Shown here: positions 21,828 to 30,029 of the stretch, in pieces
Layout of the letters: every line of letters begins with the position of its first letter
Position numbering within the stretch: position 1 is the stretch's first letter
Source of the DNA: Chitinispirillales bacterium
GTDB taxonomy: Bacteria > Fibrobacterota > Chitinivibrionia > Chitinivibrionales > Chitinispirillaceae
Assembly (NCBI GenBank): GCA_031283085.1
Contig: JAITCM010000120.1
Coordinates: forward strand, 1 to 35,609
Direction: 5' to 3'
Length of the DNA: 35,609 nucleotides
The notes under the pieces: generated by a model
The model's input: the letters and a program-made list of their open reading frames with translations, nothing else
Database searches by the model: none
What the model was told of the DNA's origin: nothing
Program-made: the position numbers and the translations under genes

Positions 21828-22958
21828 TTACGTCGACAAAAAGGAAAATATAATATTCGCGAGTTCCTTAGACGGTTTTTTTTCACCTAATTGGGCTCTT
21901 AGGGCGGACAGGTTCCTTGCTGTCTCTTCCCATCGCTGCGGTATTGATATCAGTCTCTCCGCTTCGCAGTATAGTTTTTTGGGGTTGACGTCGCCCTGTA
22001 CGCACTCCGGGATTATGGGTTTGCCGGCTACTATATTCGGCAGCGATATGTGGTTGAGCGTTACGAATTTTTTGTAGATGGCGTAGGAGATTTGTGAAGT
22101 GCGGTAGGCCGCTACCGTCGGGACGCCCAAAAGCGCCGCTTCAAGCGTCGCCGTGCCGGATGTTACCAGCGCAAGGTCGCTTCTCCGAAACAGCGTCTCT
22201 AAGGGGCCGCCGAATATTTCCAGGCCGGCGTCTTTGGCGCGGCAAAAGAGGCTCTCGTTGAAGCCGCTGAAGCGCGACACCGAGATTTTTATCGTCGGGA
22301 ATTTTGTCTTCAGCATACAGGCGGCGTCTATCATTATGTTGAGCATATTCTTTATCTCCTGAGGGCGGCTGCCGGGGGCTATCGCCAACCTGAAACCGTT
22401 GAGTCCGGGAAATTTTTTCGCCGCGTCGCCGACCGGCGGTAATGACTCCGTCAGCGGGTTGCCCACAAAGGTCACCGGCGCGGCGTACGGCGAAAAGTAT
22501 TGCGCCTCAAATGGGAATATTACCGCGATGTGCGACGCCAAAGCGCCCAGCACAGCCGCGCGTTTGCGCTTCCAGGCCCATACCATAGGCGCGATGTACC
22601 ACACTACCGGAATGCCCATATCCCGCGCCTCTTTCATCATAGGCATATTGAAGCCGGAGTAGTCGACACAGACCAGAACATCGGGCCGCCGCGCCCCGGC
22701 CATCATCTTTAAAAGCTTCTTCTTGGCGCCGATGAAAAACGGCAGGTGCGACAACACCTCCACATAGCCCATACGGTTGAACTTGGCGAATGGCAACACG
22801 GAGTTGAATCCGGCGGACTGCATCTTAGGGCCGCCGATTCCCCAAATGTCGGCGGAGGGGCAGCGCGCCTTTATAGCCCCGACAACGGCGGAAGCGTGAG
22901 CGTCGCCGGAAGGCTCGCCGGCTATGAACATTATGGATGGGTTGGCGTTTTTCATCAT
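21828..22958 (-). CDS. lpxB: Lipid-A-disaccharide synthase
   Basis: A 376-residue GT19 glycosyltransferase that joins UDP-2,3-diacylglucosamine and lipid X to form the lipid A disaccharide at the inner face of the inner membrane. Diagnostic segments are 'AGEPSGDAHA' (13-22), 'GIGGPKM', 'NRMGYVEVL', 'CVDYSGFNMP', 'WYIAPMVWAWK', 'FVGNPLTE', 'LAIAPGSRPQEI' and 'TSGTATLEAALLGVP'. Length is normal. Two adjacent ATG codons (22958 and 22955) could start it. Its presence shows an LPS-type outer membrane. It lies 15 bases after the mannose-1-phosphate guanylyltransferase stop, so the PHP, guanylyltransferase and lpxB genes probably form one operon. Confidence 0.95.
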   Translation of the reverse strand: MMKNANPSIMFIAGEPSGDAHASAVVGAIKARCPSADIWGIGGPKMQSAGFNSVLPFAKFNRMGYVEVLSHLPFFIGAKKKLLKMMAGARRPDVLVCVDYSGFNMPMMKEARDMGIPVVWYIAPMVWAWKRKRAAVLGALASHIAVIFPFEAQYFSPYAAPVTFVGNPLTESLPPVGDAAKKFPGLNGFRLAIAPGSRPQEIKNMLNIMIDAACMLKTKFPTIKISVSRFSGFNESLFCRAKDAGLEIFGGPLETLFRRSDLALVTSGTATLEAALLGVPTVAAYRTSQISYAIYKKFVTLNHISLPNIVAGKPIIPECVQGDVNPKKLYCEAERLISIPQRWEETARNLSALRAQLGEKKPSKELANIIFSFLST

Positions 22959-22973
22959 TCGGTATGGATTCGG

Positions 22974-24158
22974 TTAAAACAAATCAGCCGAGAATTTCCC
23001 GCTGTTTTTAATCTCCGTCAGATACTTCTTCAACTCCGGCAGACGCGTTCGGTCTATTGCCAGTATCGCGTCGTCTACGGCTACTATGGCCACATTGTTC
23101 AGTCCTATCGCGGCCAACGCGCGGTTCGACTTGTTGATTATCAGCGAGCCGCCGCAGCCGCTCTCGTACACCGCCGTCCCGTCTACCGTCGTCCCGGCGT
23201 TGTTGCTCCCCAAAACGCGGCTCATGGATTCCCACGAACCCAAATCGTCCCAGGAGAAATTCCCGCAAACGGCGCTGACGTCCTCCGCCTTCTCCATGAT
23301 GCCGTAATCGATGGATTCTTTGCGGCACACGGAGTAGAATTCGTCGATTGCCTCCGACGTAAAGCCTTTGTCCGCCGCGGCAAGGGCCTGGTCGTGCAGG
23401 TCGGGCATAAATTTCTTGAACGCCTTTAAGACGACGGAGGCTTTCCACACGAATATCCCGCTGTTCCACAGGAATTTGCCGGATTCCATGAAAGTGGCCG
23501 CGTCGCCGGCGTTTGGCTTCTCCACGAAGCGTTTAACTTTGAACGCGGCGCAGCCGCCGGTGCCGATGTCGGCGTCAGGCGCCAACTGTTCGCCGACTTC
23601 AATGTAGCCGTAGCCGGTTTCAGGGCGCACGGGTTTTACGCCGAAGACGACGAGCCCGCCGCGTCCGACGGCGATGTTCACGGCGCGGTATATCGCTTGC
23701 TCGAAAGCGTCTATGGGCGAGATAGCGTGGTCGGCGGAGGCGACCAGCATCACGGCGTCTTCGTGTTTGGCGGTTATGAGCGCCGCCGCCAAAGCGATTG
23801 CGGGCGCGGTGTTCTTGCCCCGTGGTTCCGCGATGATATTGACATCGGTTTCCATCGCCATGAGCGTGTTCATCCACGACGCGGCGTCGCCGGACACGCC
23901 GTCGGGCGACCCGTTTATTATGCGCGCGTGGGTATCCACCGCGCCGAGCGCGTCGGCGGTTTTGCCGGCGATGGCAGATCCGGTGATTATCAGCGGGGCG
24001 GTGCTGTTCGGGCAACACGCTCTAATTCTGAAGAGCGTTTCTTCGAGCATACTTCTTTTGGAAGCTATGGCGTGGAGTTGCTTGGGTGAGCTTGACCTGC
24101 TCAACGGCCAGAACCTTTCGCCAATACCCCCGGCGAGGATTACCGGGACCGTTTGCAT
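22974..24158 (-). CDS. manC: Mannose-1-phosphate guanylyltransferase
   Basis: A 394-residue nucleotidyltransferase that makes GDP-mannose from GTP and mannose-1-phosphate. The signature 'LAGGIGERFWPLSRSSSPKQ' covers residues 8-27. Further family features are 'RGKNTAPAIALAA', 'ADHAI', 'TGYGYIEVG', 'KRFVEKPNA', 'FLWNSGIFVWK', 'DYGIMEKAEDV' and 'FSWDDLGSW'. It lacks the C-terminal phosphomannose isomerase domain of the bifunctional type. GDP-mannose feeds surface polysaccharide synthesis, in keeping with lpxB next to it. The ATG lies inside the end of the PHP gene (19-base overlap), implying coupled translation. Confidence 0.93.
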   Translation of the reverse strand: MQTVPVILAGGIGERFWPLSRSSSPKQLHAIASKRSMLEETLFRIRACCPNSTAPLIITGSAIAGKTADALGAVDTHARIINGSPDGVSGDAASWMNTLMAMETDVNIIAEPRGKNTAPAIALAAALITAKHEDAVMLVASADHAISPIDAFEQAIYRAVNIAVGRGGLVVFGVKPVRPETGYGYIEVGEQLAPDADIGTGGCAAFKVKRFVEKPNAGDAATFMESGKFLWNSGIFVWKASVVLKAFKKFMPDLHDQALAAADKGFTSEAIDEFYSVCRKESIDYGIMEKAEDVSAVCGNFSWDDLGSWESMSRVLGSNNAGTTVDGTAVYESGCGGSLIINKSNRALAAIGLNNVAIVAVDDAILAIDRTRLPELKKYLTEIKNSGKFSADLF

Positions 24159-24991
24159 AATTTTTCCTTTAGGCTTTCGACGGCGGCGTACGGAACCGGC
24201 GGGAAGCCAAGTTCGAATTTACTCCGGCCGCCGCTATGAAAATCTGAGCCTCCGGTGAAAGCGAGGCCGTTCTTTTTGCATATTTTAAGGTAGTGCCTAA
24301 CGGCTGCGTCGGGGTGCTCGGCATGGCTGACCTCGATGCCCTGCAATCCGTCACGGATGAACTCCTGGATGCGCTCGTCTACCTTCGTCACCCCCGGATG
24401 CGCCAAAACCGGCACACCGCCGGCGTTCTTTATGAGGTCGAAGACCTCCTTAGGCGACATCTGGAGTTTCTCGACGTAGGCGGGTGAGTCGTACCCGATG
24501 AACTTGTCGAAAGCTTCGCGGAAAGAAAAAACGAACTCCTCCTTTAGCATGGCCGCGGCAATATGCGGGCGCCCGATGGAACCCTCTCCGGCGATGCTCA
24601 GGACGGTATCGAAACGCAGGTCAATACCCTGCCTGTTCAGGTTCGAGACCATTTTTTGAGCGCGCAAATAACGCGCCTCCTTCATCTCCTGAAGTTTGGT
24701 CATAAACGCGCCGTTGTTGAAGTCTACATAGTACCCGAGAATATGAATGTCAATCCCCTGAATCTCGCTGGACAGCTCGACTCCCGGAACGACCTCAATA
24801 CCCATGGCGGAACCCACGCCCAACGCCAGCGGATACGCGCCCGTACAGTCGTGGTCGGTGATGGAAACCGCCGCAAGCCCACGAGCGGCCGCAGCCTCCA
24901 TGATTTCCTCCAGCGTGCAAACGCCGTCGGAATACCGTGTGTGAATATGCAGATCAACAAATTTTTTTGATAGATTTGTTTCCGGCGACAT
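24140..24991 (-). CDS. PHP-domain phosphoesterase (RNase AM / nucleoside bisphosphate phosphatase-like)
   Basis: A 283-residue metal-dependent PHP hydrolase. The motifs are 'DLHIHTRYSDG' (His15, His17, Asp22), 'SITDHD' (44-49), 'VPGVELS', 'GRPHIAAAM', 'VLAHPG' and 'GGSDFHSG'. This set matches the YciV/TrpH group, whose studied members hydrolyse 3',5'-nucleoside bisphosphates and trim RNA 5' ends. Cytosolic. It heads a minus-strand unit with manC and lpxB and is divergent from the two-gene unit at 25114. Exact substrate is inferred from family. Confidence 0.88.
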   Translation of the reverse strand: MSPETNLSKKFVDLHIHTRYSDGVCTLEEIMEAAAARGLAAVSITDHDCTGAYPLALGVGSAMGIEVVPGVELSSEIQGIDIHILGYYVDFNNGAFMTKLQEMKEARYLRAQKMVSNLNRQGIDLRFDTVLSIAGEGSIGRPHIAAAMLKEEFVFSFREAFDKFIGYDSPAYVEKLQMSPKEVFDLIKNAGGVPVLAHPGVTKVDERIQEFIRDGLQGIEVSHAEHPDAAVRHYLKICKKNGLAFTGGSDFHSGGRSKFELGFPPVPYAAVESLKEKLCKRSR

Positions 24992-25113
24992 CCTTTTTTT
25001 GGTTTTCAGATAAAGTTATCGGTATATGACGAATTAAATAAAATAATTGATGGAATGGCGGGTGTGTGAAAAAAGTTTCACTTTTCAAAAAAAATATTTT
25101 ATATTATGCAGGT

Positions 25114-25383
25114 ATGGGCGAAGATAAGAACAAATCCGACGATGACCGCTTTGAGGAGAGCCTGCGGCAGATACTTGACGGCGCGCCGTCGGGAAGCCGG
25201 GGAACCGCCGGTAGGCCGCCGAAGCCGTTGACGCGTCCGGAGAACGGGGGACGGGAGACGGCGGATAAGGCGGAGACGGAGCCCAAGACCCTGTTTTGGT
25301 TCAAATTGGTGAGGCCGCTGGCGTTGTTGGCATTGTTGGTCCTTTTGGCGAAGTTCGTTCTGAGAATCACATCGGAAAGGTAG
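25114..25383 (+). CDS. Small C-tail membrane protein of unknown function
   Basis: An 89-residue protein, counted from the ATG at 25114; a GTG or other start as early as 25066 is possible. The N-terminal two-thirds is charged and probably disordered ('EDKNKSDDDRFEESLRQIL', then Pro/Gly-rich), and one hydrophobic segment near the C-terminus ('PLALLALLVLLAKFVL') would anchor it in the membrane with the bulk in the cytosol. No family recognised. TATATTAT lies just before the ATG at the spacing expected for a leaderless transcript, and there is only a weak AGG. The next gene begins 14 bases after its stop. Confidence 0.55.
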   Translation: MGEDKNKSDDDRFEESLRQILDGAPSGSRGTAGRPPKPLTRPENGGRETADKAETEPKTLFWFKLVRPLALLALLVLLAKFVLRITSER

Positions 25384-25397
25384 ATTTTGTACCGATA

Positions 25398-25802
25398 ATG
25401 CAAATAAAAAAATATACGAGCGGCGACGGCAGCGCGGGCGACGGCATTGACGCCGCCATAAAAAGGGGCGACCCGATGCTGGCCGTCATATCCTTTGACG
25501 GCGACAGCGCCATAATAGGCCAAGTCGACGATTGCATGGAGCACCATATCCTGTTGGCCAAATCCGGACTGCCAAGCTCCGACATAGACAAATACTTTCG
25601 CATAGCCTTCGACCGCGACGGCGCCAACTGGACTTTCGCCTGTCCGCCGGATTACAAGGGTATCTCCGACAAGGCGGCAAGGATAATAAGATTCTACACC
25701 GACGGATTTACAGTCATATCCGCGTTTATGGCGGAGATGGGGTTGCTGGTAGGTTTGAAGATTCCCAAACGCTATAAGAGGCATTTGGAGCTGATGGAGT
25801 GA
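25398..25802 (+). CDS. Conserved-looking hypothetical protein, 134 aa
   Basis: A soluble protein of 134 residues starting at the ATG at 25398; the frame opens earlier, but the upstream part overlaps the preceding gene in another frame. It has beta-rich 'PMLAVISFDGDSAIIGQVDD' and 'YFRIAFDRDGANWTFACPPDYKG' segments and a basic C-terminus. No family or motif was recognised. Codon use matches the neighbouring genes, and it sits directly behind the small membrane protein, so the two likely work together. Divergent from the PHP gene and convergent with the RelA/SpoT-TPR gene. Confidence 0.65.
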   Translation: MQIKKYTSGDGSAGDGIDAAIKRGDPMLAVISFDGDSAIIGQVDDCMEHHILLAKSGLPSSDIDKYFRIAFDRDGANWTFACPPDYKGISDKAARIIRFYTDGFTVISAFMAEMGLLVGLKIPKRYKRHLELME

Positions 25803-25901
25803 TTTTTGCTTTATATATGGCGGCGCGTGCGGGTGCCGGTGTCTAAGCCGCGCAGATTGAGGCGGTGGCGTTGACGGCTGTGGGGGAGAAATATATGTCG
25901 G

Positions 25902-27197
25902 TCACAGATTCATTCGCGAAATAACCAGCTTCCGAAACTCTTTTACGGCAGGCGCATCCGGTTCCACAAGCAACGCTTTCTCGCAGTATTCCAGCGCCCC
26001 CGGATAGTCTCCGGTGTCGAAGTATACGCCGCTTACGGCGAACAGGGCGTCTACGTGGAAGGGGTTGATATCTATGCAGGCTTGCAGCGCGTTTAGGGCG
26101 GAGTTGTTGTCGCCGAGTACCCTGTCTACAATACCCAGGTGGTAAAACGCCCGATTGTTTGTGGGTTCGCACTCCGCCGCCGCTTTGAAGTCGCTTCGCG
26201 CCTCGCCGTAGTTTGACTGGGAAAAGTACGCCTTGCCGCGGTGTATCAGAACCAGCGCTTTGATGTTGGTGGGGCAGCCCTGTTCCAGGATTTTTGTGTA
26301 GATGCGTATGGCTAAAGGGAAGTTCTTTTCGTTGTGCGCGTTGAGCGCGTTTAGGAGAAGTTGGTCTTTGTTGTTCGGTATCAGTTCCGGGACGTCTTCG
26401 TCGTTTTTCTCCGCGCCCGCCCGTCCGCCGACCTTTCCGGTCCCGTTCCCGTTTGCCCCGACACCGTCCCCAACCTCGCCGATGTACGGCGCGGCCGCCG
26501 TCAGGCCAGGCTTTATTTCGTCCAGCTGCGCCGTGAACGAGTAGCGGCGCTTGTTCAGCTCGCAGTGCAGGCGCCGCTGGTAGTCGCGGATTTCCTGGAA
26601 GATGTCGTCGGAGAGCGAAAGATTGGCGTTGAGCGCCGCCAGCTTCCGGCGCAGCGGCTCGTCCATCGGCGTTATGTTGTTGCTGTTCTTGTAGATGAGC
26701 TCGTGTTCCACCTCCGCCCAGGCGTCTTGCAGGAAAGTACGTACCTGCACCTCCGCTATTTGCAGGTTGAGGTCGGGGAACAGGTCGCGGATGTCAGCCG
26801 GAATTTCGAGCAGCAGGTGCGTGGAGGAGTAGCCGAAATCGCTGAAGGCGCGTCCGGCTCCCTTGCGCTCTATCTCCTGCACGGCAAAGGCGTCGCGCAG
26901 GTATAGCTCCACGACCTCCACATCGTCCAAAAAAGGGCACACGACGCGTGTTCCGATGATGTCGTGGATAGGGATAGCCTTGCCCGTCCGCCTCTCGTGA
27001 GTCTTGCGTTTTAGCAGCTTCCCGTAGTAGGAGTCAAAGGCCTTGACGCGGTACTTCATCGTAAAATGCACATCCGAGTCGGCAAGCGCCGTCCGCAGCC
27101 TTGCCTGAAAGACCTCAAGCGCCGCGATGTAGCAGGGGAGCAGCGCTGTGTACTCGTCCCGCAGTTTTTTTCTGTCAGGGTATTGAGATATGCTCAT
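25902..27197 (-). CDS. RelA/SpoT-type alarmone synthetase domain fused to TPR repeats
   Basis: A 431-residue protein. Residues about 20-235 form a single RelA_SpoT synthetase domain: 'KYRVKAFDSYYGKLLKR', 'HDIIGTRVVCPF' (78-89), 'FGYSSTHLLLEI' (121-132), and 'EVQVRTFLQDAWAEVEHELIYK' (149-170), with the conserved Arg, Asp, Glu, Gln and His positions all present, so it should be catalytically competent. There is no HD hydrolase, TGS or ACT domain. After a Gly/Asn-rich linker (about 240-270), three to four TPR repeats fill 275-420 ('ALVLIHRGKAYFSQSNYGEA', 'RAFYHLGIVDRVLGD'). This is a small alarmone synthetase-like core, making (p)ppGpp or a related nucleotide, with a protein-binding tail. An alternative is a toxin-type nucleotide pyrophosphokinase. 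Confidence 0.82.
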   Translation of the reverse strand: MSISQYPDRKKLRDEYTALLPCYIAALEVFQARLRTALADSDVHFTMKYRVKAFDSYYGKLLKRKTHERRTGKAIPIHDIIGTRVVCPFLDDVEVVELYLRDAFAVQEIERKGAGRAFSDFGYSSTHLLLEIPADIRDLFPDLNLQIAEVQVRTFLQDAWAEVEHELIYKNSNNITPMDEPLRRKLAALNANLSLSDDIFQEIRDYQRRLHCELNKRRYSFTAQLDEIKPGLTAAAPYIGEVGDGVGANGNGTGKVGGRAGAEKNDEDVPELIPNNKDQLLLNALNAHNEKNFPLAIRIYTKILEQGCPTNIKALVLIHRGKAYFSQSNYGEARSDFKAAAECEPTNNRAFYHLGIVDRVLGDNNSALNALQACIDINPFHVDALFAVSGVYFDTGDYPGALEYCEKALLVEPDAPAVKEFRKLVISRMNL

Positions 27198-27235
27198 AAT
27201 GGCTTTGTCGATTCCAAATCAATTAAAGATTGACT

Positions 27236-27265
27236 AATATACTATATGCGATTAGAAAGTGTCAA
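27236..27265 (-). promoter_or_regulatory. Sigma70-type promoter of the RelA/SpoT-TPR gene
   Basis: On the minus strand: a perfect TTGACA (27265-27260), an 18-base spacer, and TATATT (27241-27236), giving a leader of about 30 bases. No strong Shine-Dalgarno follows. Confidence 0.65.
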
Positions 27266-27426
27266 TAGAAAAGCGGGCTGCCGGAGGCTGCGACGGTGAC
27301 AGCGGACACGCTTCCGGTAAAGAGCGGTAAATATACATTCCGCGCAAGCCGAAGAACAATTTTTTTTCTGAATCTACATCAAAATAGGGGGTATTTATGG
27401 GACGGAATGATGCAAAACGTTGATTT
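27266..27426. other. Gene-free spacer downstream of rimO
   Basis: Contains no credible gene or strong terminator; a short frame on the minus strand has no Shine-Dalgarno and no recognisable product. A T/A tract occurs at 27359-27367. Confidence 0.4.
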
Positions 27427-28866
27427 CTAACCGGCGAAAATATCATAATCGCTTGCCCCGACGATACGCATCCGCGCTATTTGCCCTATTTCAAAACACC
27501 CCGACGCCACGAATACGCGCCCGTCCACCTCCGGCGCGTCGCCCGTCGTTCTGCCCTCGTAGTTGAAGTCAGGGTCGTCGCTGATACGGTCTATTATTAC
27601 ATCCGCGTCCGCGCCTACTTTGGTTTCCAGCAGGCTGCGGCTGATATCCCGCTGTATTGACATCAGTTCGGCGCAGCGCCGTTGCGCCGTTTTTGCGTTT
27701 GGGCGGGGGCGCATCGCGCGGGCGGCGGTTCCATCTTCGGGGGAGTAGGGGAAGAGGCCGAGTTTGTCGAAAGAGGCGGTTTGTATAAAGTCCCTAAGCT
27801 CGCCGAACTCACGCTCCGTCTCGCCGGGGAAGCCGACGATGAAGGAGCTGCGCAACGTCGCGCCGGGGACGATTTTTCTGATTCGCTCTATCAACGCATA
27901 TATGCCGGAAGATAGCGGCGTTCGGTTCATCGCGGTCAGGACAGGGTCGGATATGTGCTGCAACGGGATGTCGAAGTAGGGGCAGACGCGCGGTTCGGCG
28001 GCAATCGCGTTCAGCAAATCGTCGTCCACAAATTTAGGGTGGAGGTACATCATCCGTATCCACGGAAAATCCGTACCCTTTAGTAATGATTCCAAAAGCG
28101 CGGTCAGGCTCGTGCCGATGTCCCTGCCGTAGAAGGAGGTGTCTTGGGCGACCAGAATCAACTCCCGCGCGCCTTGCCCGTAGAGCCATTTAGCCTCTTG
28201 GAGGACGTCGTCAATACCCCTGCTTTTGAATCTTCCGCGGATGGATGGGATGACGCAAAAAGAGCAGTTATGGGAGCAGCCCTCGGCGATTTTTATGTGC
28301 TGGGTGGAGACAGGTTCGCTCAGTATCCGCCGGAAATCATCCCGTCGGTTATAGACGCCGCCGTCAATATTGGAGGCTTGGCTGTCAATATGACGGTTAT
28401 CGTTGGCGGTATCGATATCATCTCCGGGAATCTTTTTTATCAATTGTGACATAACGTCTTCCCAATCGTCCACCCCCGCCCAAAAGTCAACCTCCGGCAG
28501 GCTCCATTTGGCTTTGTCACGGTAGCGTTGCGAGAAGCATCCGCTCACTATCAGCGTCGCGCAACGCCCGATTTTTTTCAACTCCGCCATTTCCAGTATG
28601 GTATCGATGGCCTCCTGGGTCGCCTCTTTTATGAACGCGCACGCATTGACGACTATGACATCGGCGAGTGAGGGGTCGTCGGCGACGCGGAAACCGCTGC
28701 GGGCGAAGAGCGCGAGCATACGCTCACCGTCAATTAGATTTTTGCTGCAACCCAAATTTTGTATGGCGACGCTCTTTTGCGAGCGGCCGGCCGTTTCGGA
28801 ACCCCCCCCGTCCGCCGTATATTGTCGGCGGGCGGGGGGCGTCTTGCCCGATGTTTTTTGGCTCAC
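27427..28866 (-). CDS. rimO: Ribosomal protein S12 methylthiotransferase RimO
   Basis: A radical-SAM methylthiotransferase that modifies an aspartate of ribosomal protein S12. Domains in order: UPF0004 N-terminal cluster domain ('NLGCSKNLIDGE', 'NACAFIKEA', 'VSGCFSQRY'), radical-SAM core with EGCSHNCSFC (Cx3Cx2C) and 'PSIRGRFKSR', then a C-terminal TRAM-like domain. 'DIPLQHISD' and 'SSFIVGFPGET' fit RimO rather than MiaB. No ATG starts the frame. I favour GTG at 28866, whose GTGA overlaps the stop of the SPOR lipoprotein gene; a TTG at 28884 is possible. Either adds about 30 unusual residues ahead of the family start, across a strong hairpin at 28804-28839. Confidence 0.9.
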   Translation of the reverse strand: MSQKTSGKTPPARRQYTADGGGSETAGRSQKSVAIQNLGCSKNLIDGERMLALFARSGFRVADDPSLADVIVVNACAFIKEATQEAIDTILEMAELKKIGRCATLIVSGCFSQRYRDKAKWSLPEVDFWAGVDDWEDVMSQLIKKIPGDDIDTANDNRHIDSQASNIDGGVYNRRDDFRRILSEPVSTQHIKIAEGCSHNCSFCVIPSIRGRFKSRGIDDVLQEAKWLYGQGARELILVAQDTSFYGRDIGTSLTALLESLLKGTDFPWIRMMYLHPKFVDDDLLNAIAAEPRVCPYFDIPLQHISDPVLTAMNRTPLSSGIYALIERIRKIVPGATLRSSFIVGFPGETEREFGELRDFIQTASFDKLGLFPYSPEDGTAARAMRPRPNAKTAQRRCAELMSIQRDISRSLLETKVGADADVIIDRISDDPDFNYEGRTTGDAPEVDGRVFVASGCFEIGQIARMRIVGASDYDIFAG

Positions 28867-29930
28867 CAGTCGGCCGAGCCCCAATCGTCCGTCGTTCCCC
28901 AGTCGTTTTGCTGTTTGGGCTGAGCGGCGGGTTTGGGCGCCGGAGCCGCGGGGGGCGGCTGTTGGGGCCTTGCGGCCGGCTGAGGCGCCGGAGCCGGGGC
29001 CGGGGCCGGTTGGTACTGTTGCGGTTGTGGAGCCGGCTGATATTGCTGGGGCGGCGGCTGTTGCGGCTTTGCGGCGGGCTGAGGCGCCGGTGCCGGGGCC
29101 GGTTGATACTGTTGCGGTTGTGGAGCCGGCTGATATTGCTGGGGCGGCGGCTGTTGCGGCGTTGCGGCGGGTTGAGGCGCCGGAGCCGGAGCCGGCGCCG
29201 GTTGGTATTGTTGCGGCTGTGGAGCCGGCTGATATTGCTGAGGCGGCGGTGGCGGCTGTTGCGGTCTTGCGGCAGGTTGAGGCGCCGGTGCCGGCTGGTA
29301 TTGCTGCTGGCCGCCGGAGGAGCCAAATCCGCTACCCTGAATACCCACATTGTCGTTTGCTTTACGGTCTACCCAATAATCGTATCCGGCCGACGCAAGC
29401 GTGCCCTCCGCGAAACTCTTAGCCTCGGAGTAGCTGTCGAACCCGCCCAAACGAACGCGGAAGTACGTTCCCGTAAGCGCCGGCGTCGGGTTCTGGACGG
29501 CCGCCACGTAGGCCGGATAACCCAAGCCTTTCAGCTTGCCGGCCATCCTGTTGGCCTCCGCCTCGGACGCGGTCGAGTTCACCTGCACGACGTAGCGCCC
29601 GTTCTTGGAGAAGTTTTGGGAACCGGAGGAGGCTGGGAGAGCGCTTTGCTGTTTAGCGGCCGCCGTTGCCGGAGCCGCCGCCGCTGTCGCCGGAGCCGGA
29701 GCTTCCGCTTTTCCTTTCGACTTGGAGTCTCCGGTCGCGGTTTTCTTTGTGTCATCCACGTAAAACTCGTCAAAAACGTCAACTTTCTTCTTCTTCTCCT
29801 GAGCCGCTTTCCTCGCCTGTTGCGCGGCAAACTCGATGTCTTCGGGCGATTCCTTCTTGGGGCAGCCCGCGAGCGTGAGCGCCGCGAGCAACGCGGACGC
29901 GAACAAGTATTTTTTGGCACGTGAGCCCAT
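28863..29930 (-). CDS. SPOR-domain lipoprotein with Pro/Gln/Ala-rich repeat tail
   Basis: A 355-residue predicted lipoprotein. The signal 'YLFASALLAALTLAGC' has Cys23 in a perfect lipobox. After a charged and Ala-rich linker, residues about 110-190 form a SPOR domain ('GRYVVQVNSTASEAEANRMAGKL', 'TYFRVRLGGFDSYSEAKSFAE'), a module that binds denuded glycan strands at the division septum. The last 140 residues are nearly all Pro, Gln, Ala and Tyr in repeats of about 31-33 residues, ending with an acidic, Trp-rich 'WGTTDDWGSADW'. The ATG at 29930 (preceded by AAAGGGA) is chosen over 29975 because it begins the signal. A cell-wall or division-site role is inferred. rimO overlaps its stop. Confidence 0.82.
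   Translation of the reverse strand: MGSRAKKYLFASALLAALTLAGCPKKESPEDIEFAAQQARKAAQEKKKKVDVFDEFYVDDTKKTATGDSKSKGKAEAPAPATAAAAPATAAAKQQSALPASSGSQNFSKNGRYVVQVNSTASEAEANRMAGKLKGLGYPAYVAAVQNPTPALTGTYFRVRLGGFDSYSEAKSFAEGTLASAGYDYWVDRKANDNVGIQGSGFGSSGGQQQYQPAPAPQPAARPQQPPPPPQQYQPAPQPQQYQPAPAPAPAPQPAATPQQPPPQQYQPAPQPQQYQPAPAPAPQPAAKPQQPPPQQYQPAPQPQQYQPAPAPAPAPQPAARPQQPPPAAPAPKPAAQPKQQNDWGTTDDWGSADW
28945..29314. repeat. Minisatellite encoding the Pro/Gln/Ala tail
   Basis: About three and a half imperfect copies; successive TATTGCTG starts at 29041, 29134 and 29233 give unit lengths of 93 and 99 bases, all in frame. Copies differ by small in-frame Pro-Ala or Gly/Pro insertions, suggesting slippage or recombination. 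Edges are approximate. Confidence 0.75.
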
Positions 29931-30029
29931 AAAACAATCCCTTTCCACTCTACAGTAAACGATTCGACGACACACCCAAAATATAAATTTAATAAAAAAG
30001 TGTCGGTAAAGTCAATAAAATATTTAAAA

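Noticed and set aside
28945-29314. CRISPR-like array
   Set aside because: The units are contiguous coding repeats of 93-99 bases without unique spacers.
28668-29924. 418-residue plus-strand frame
   Set aside because: An Arg/Leu-rich shadow of the repeat-rich SPOR lipoprotein and rimO on the other strand.
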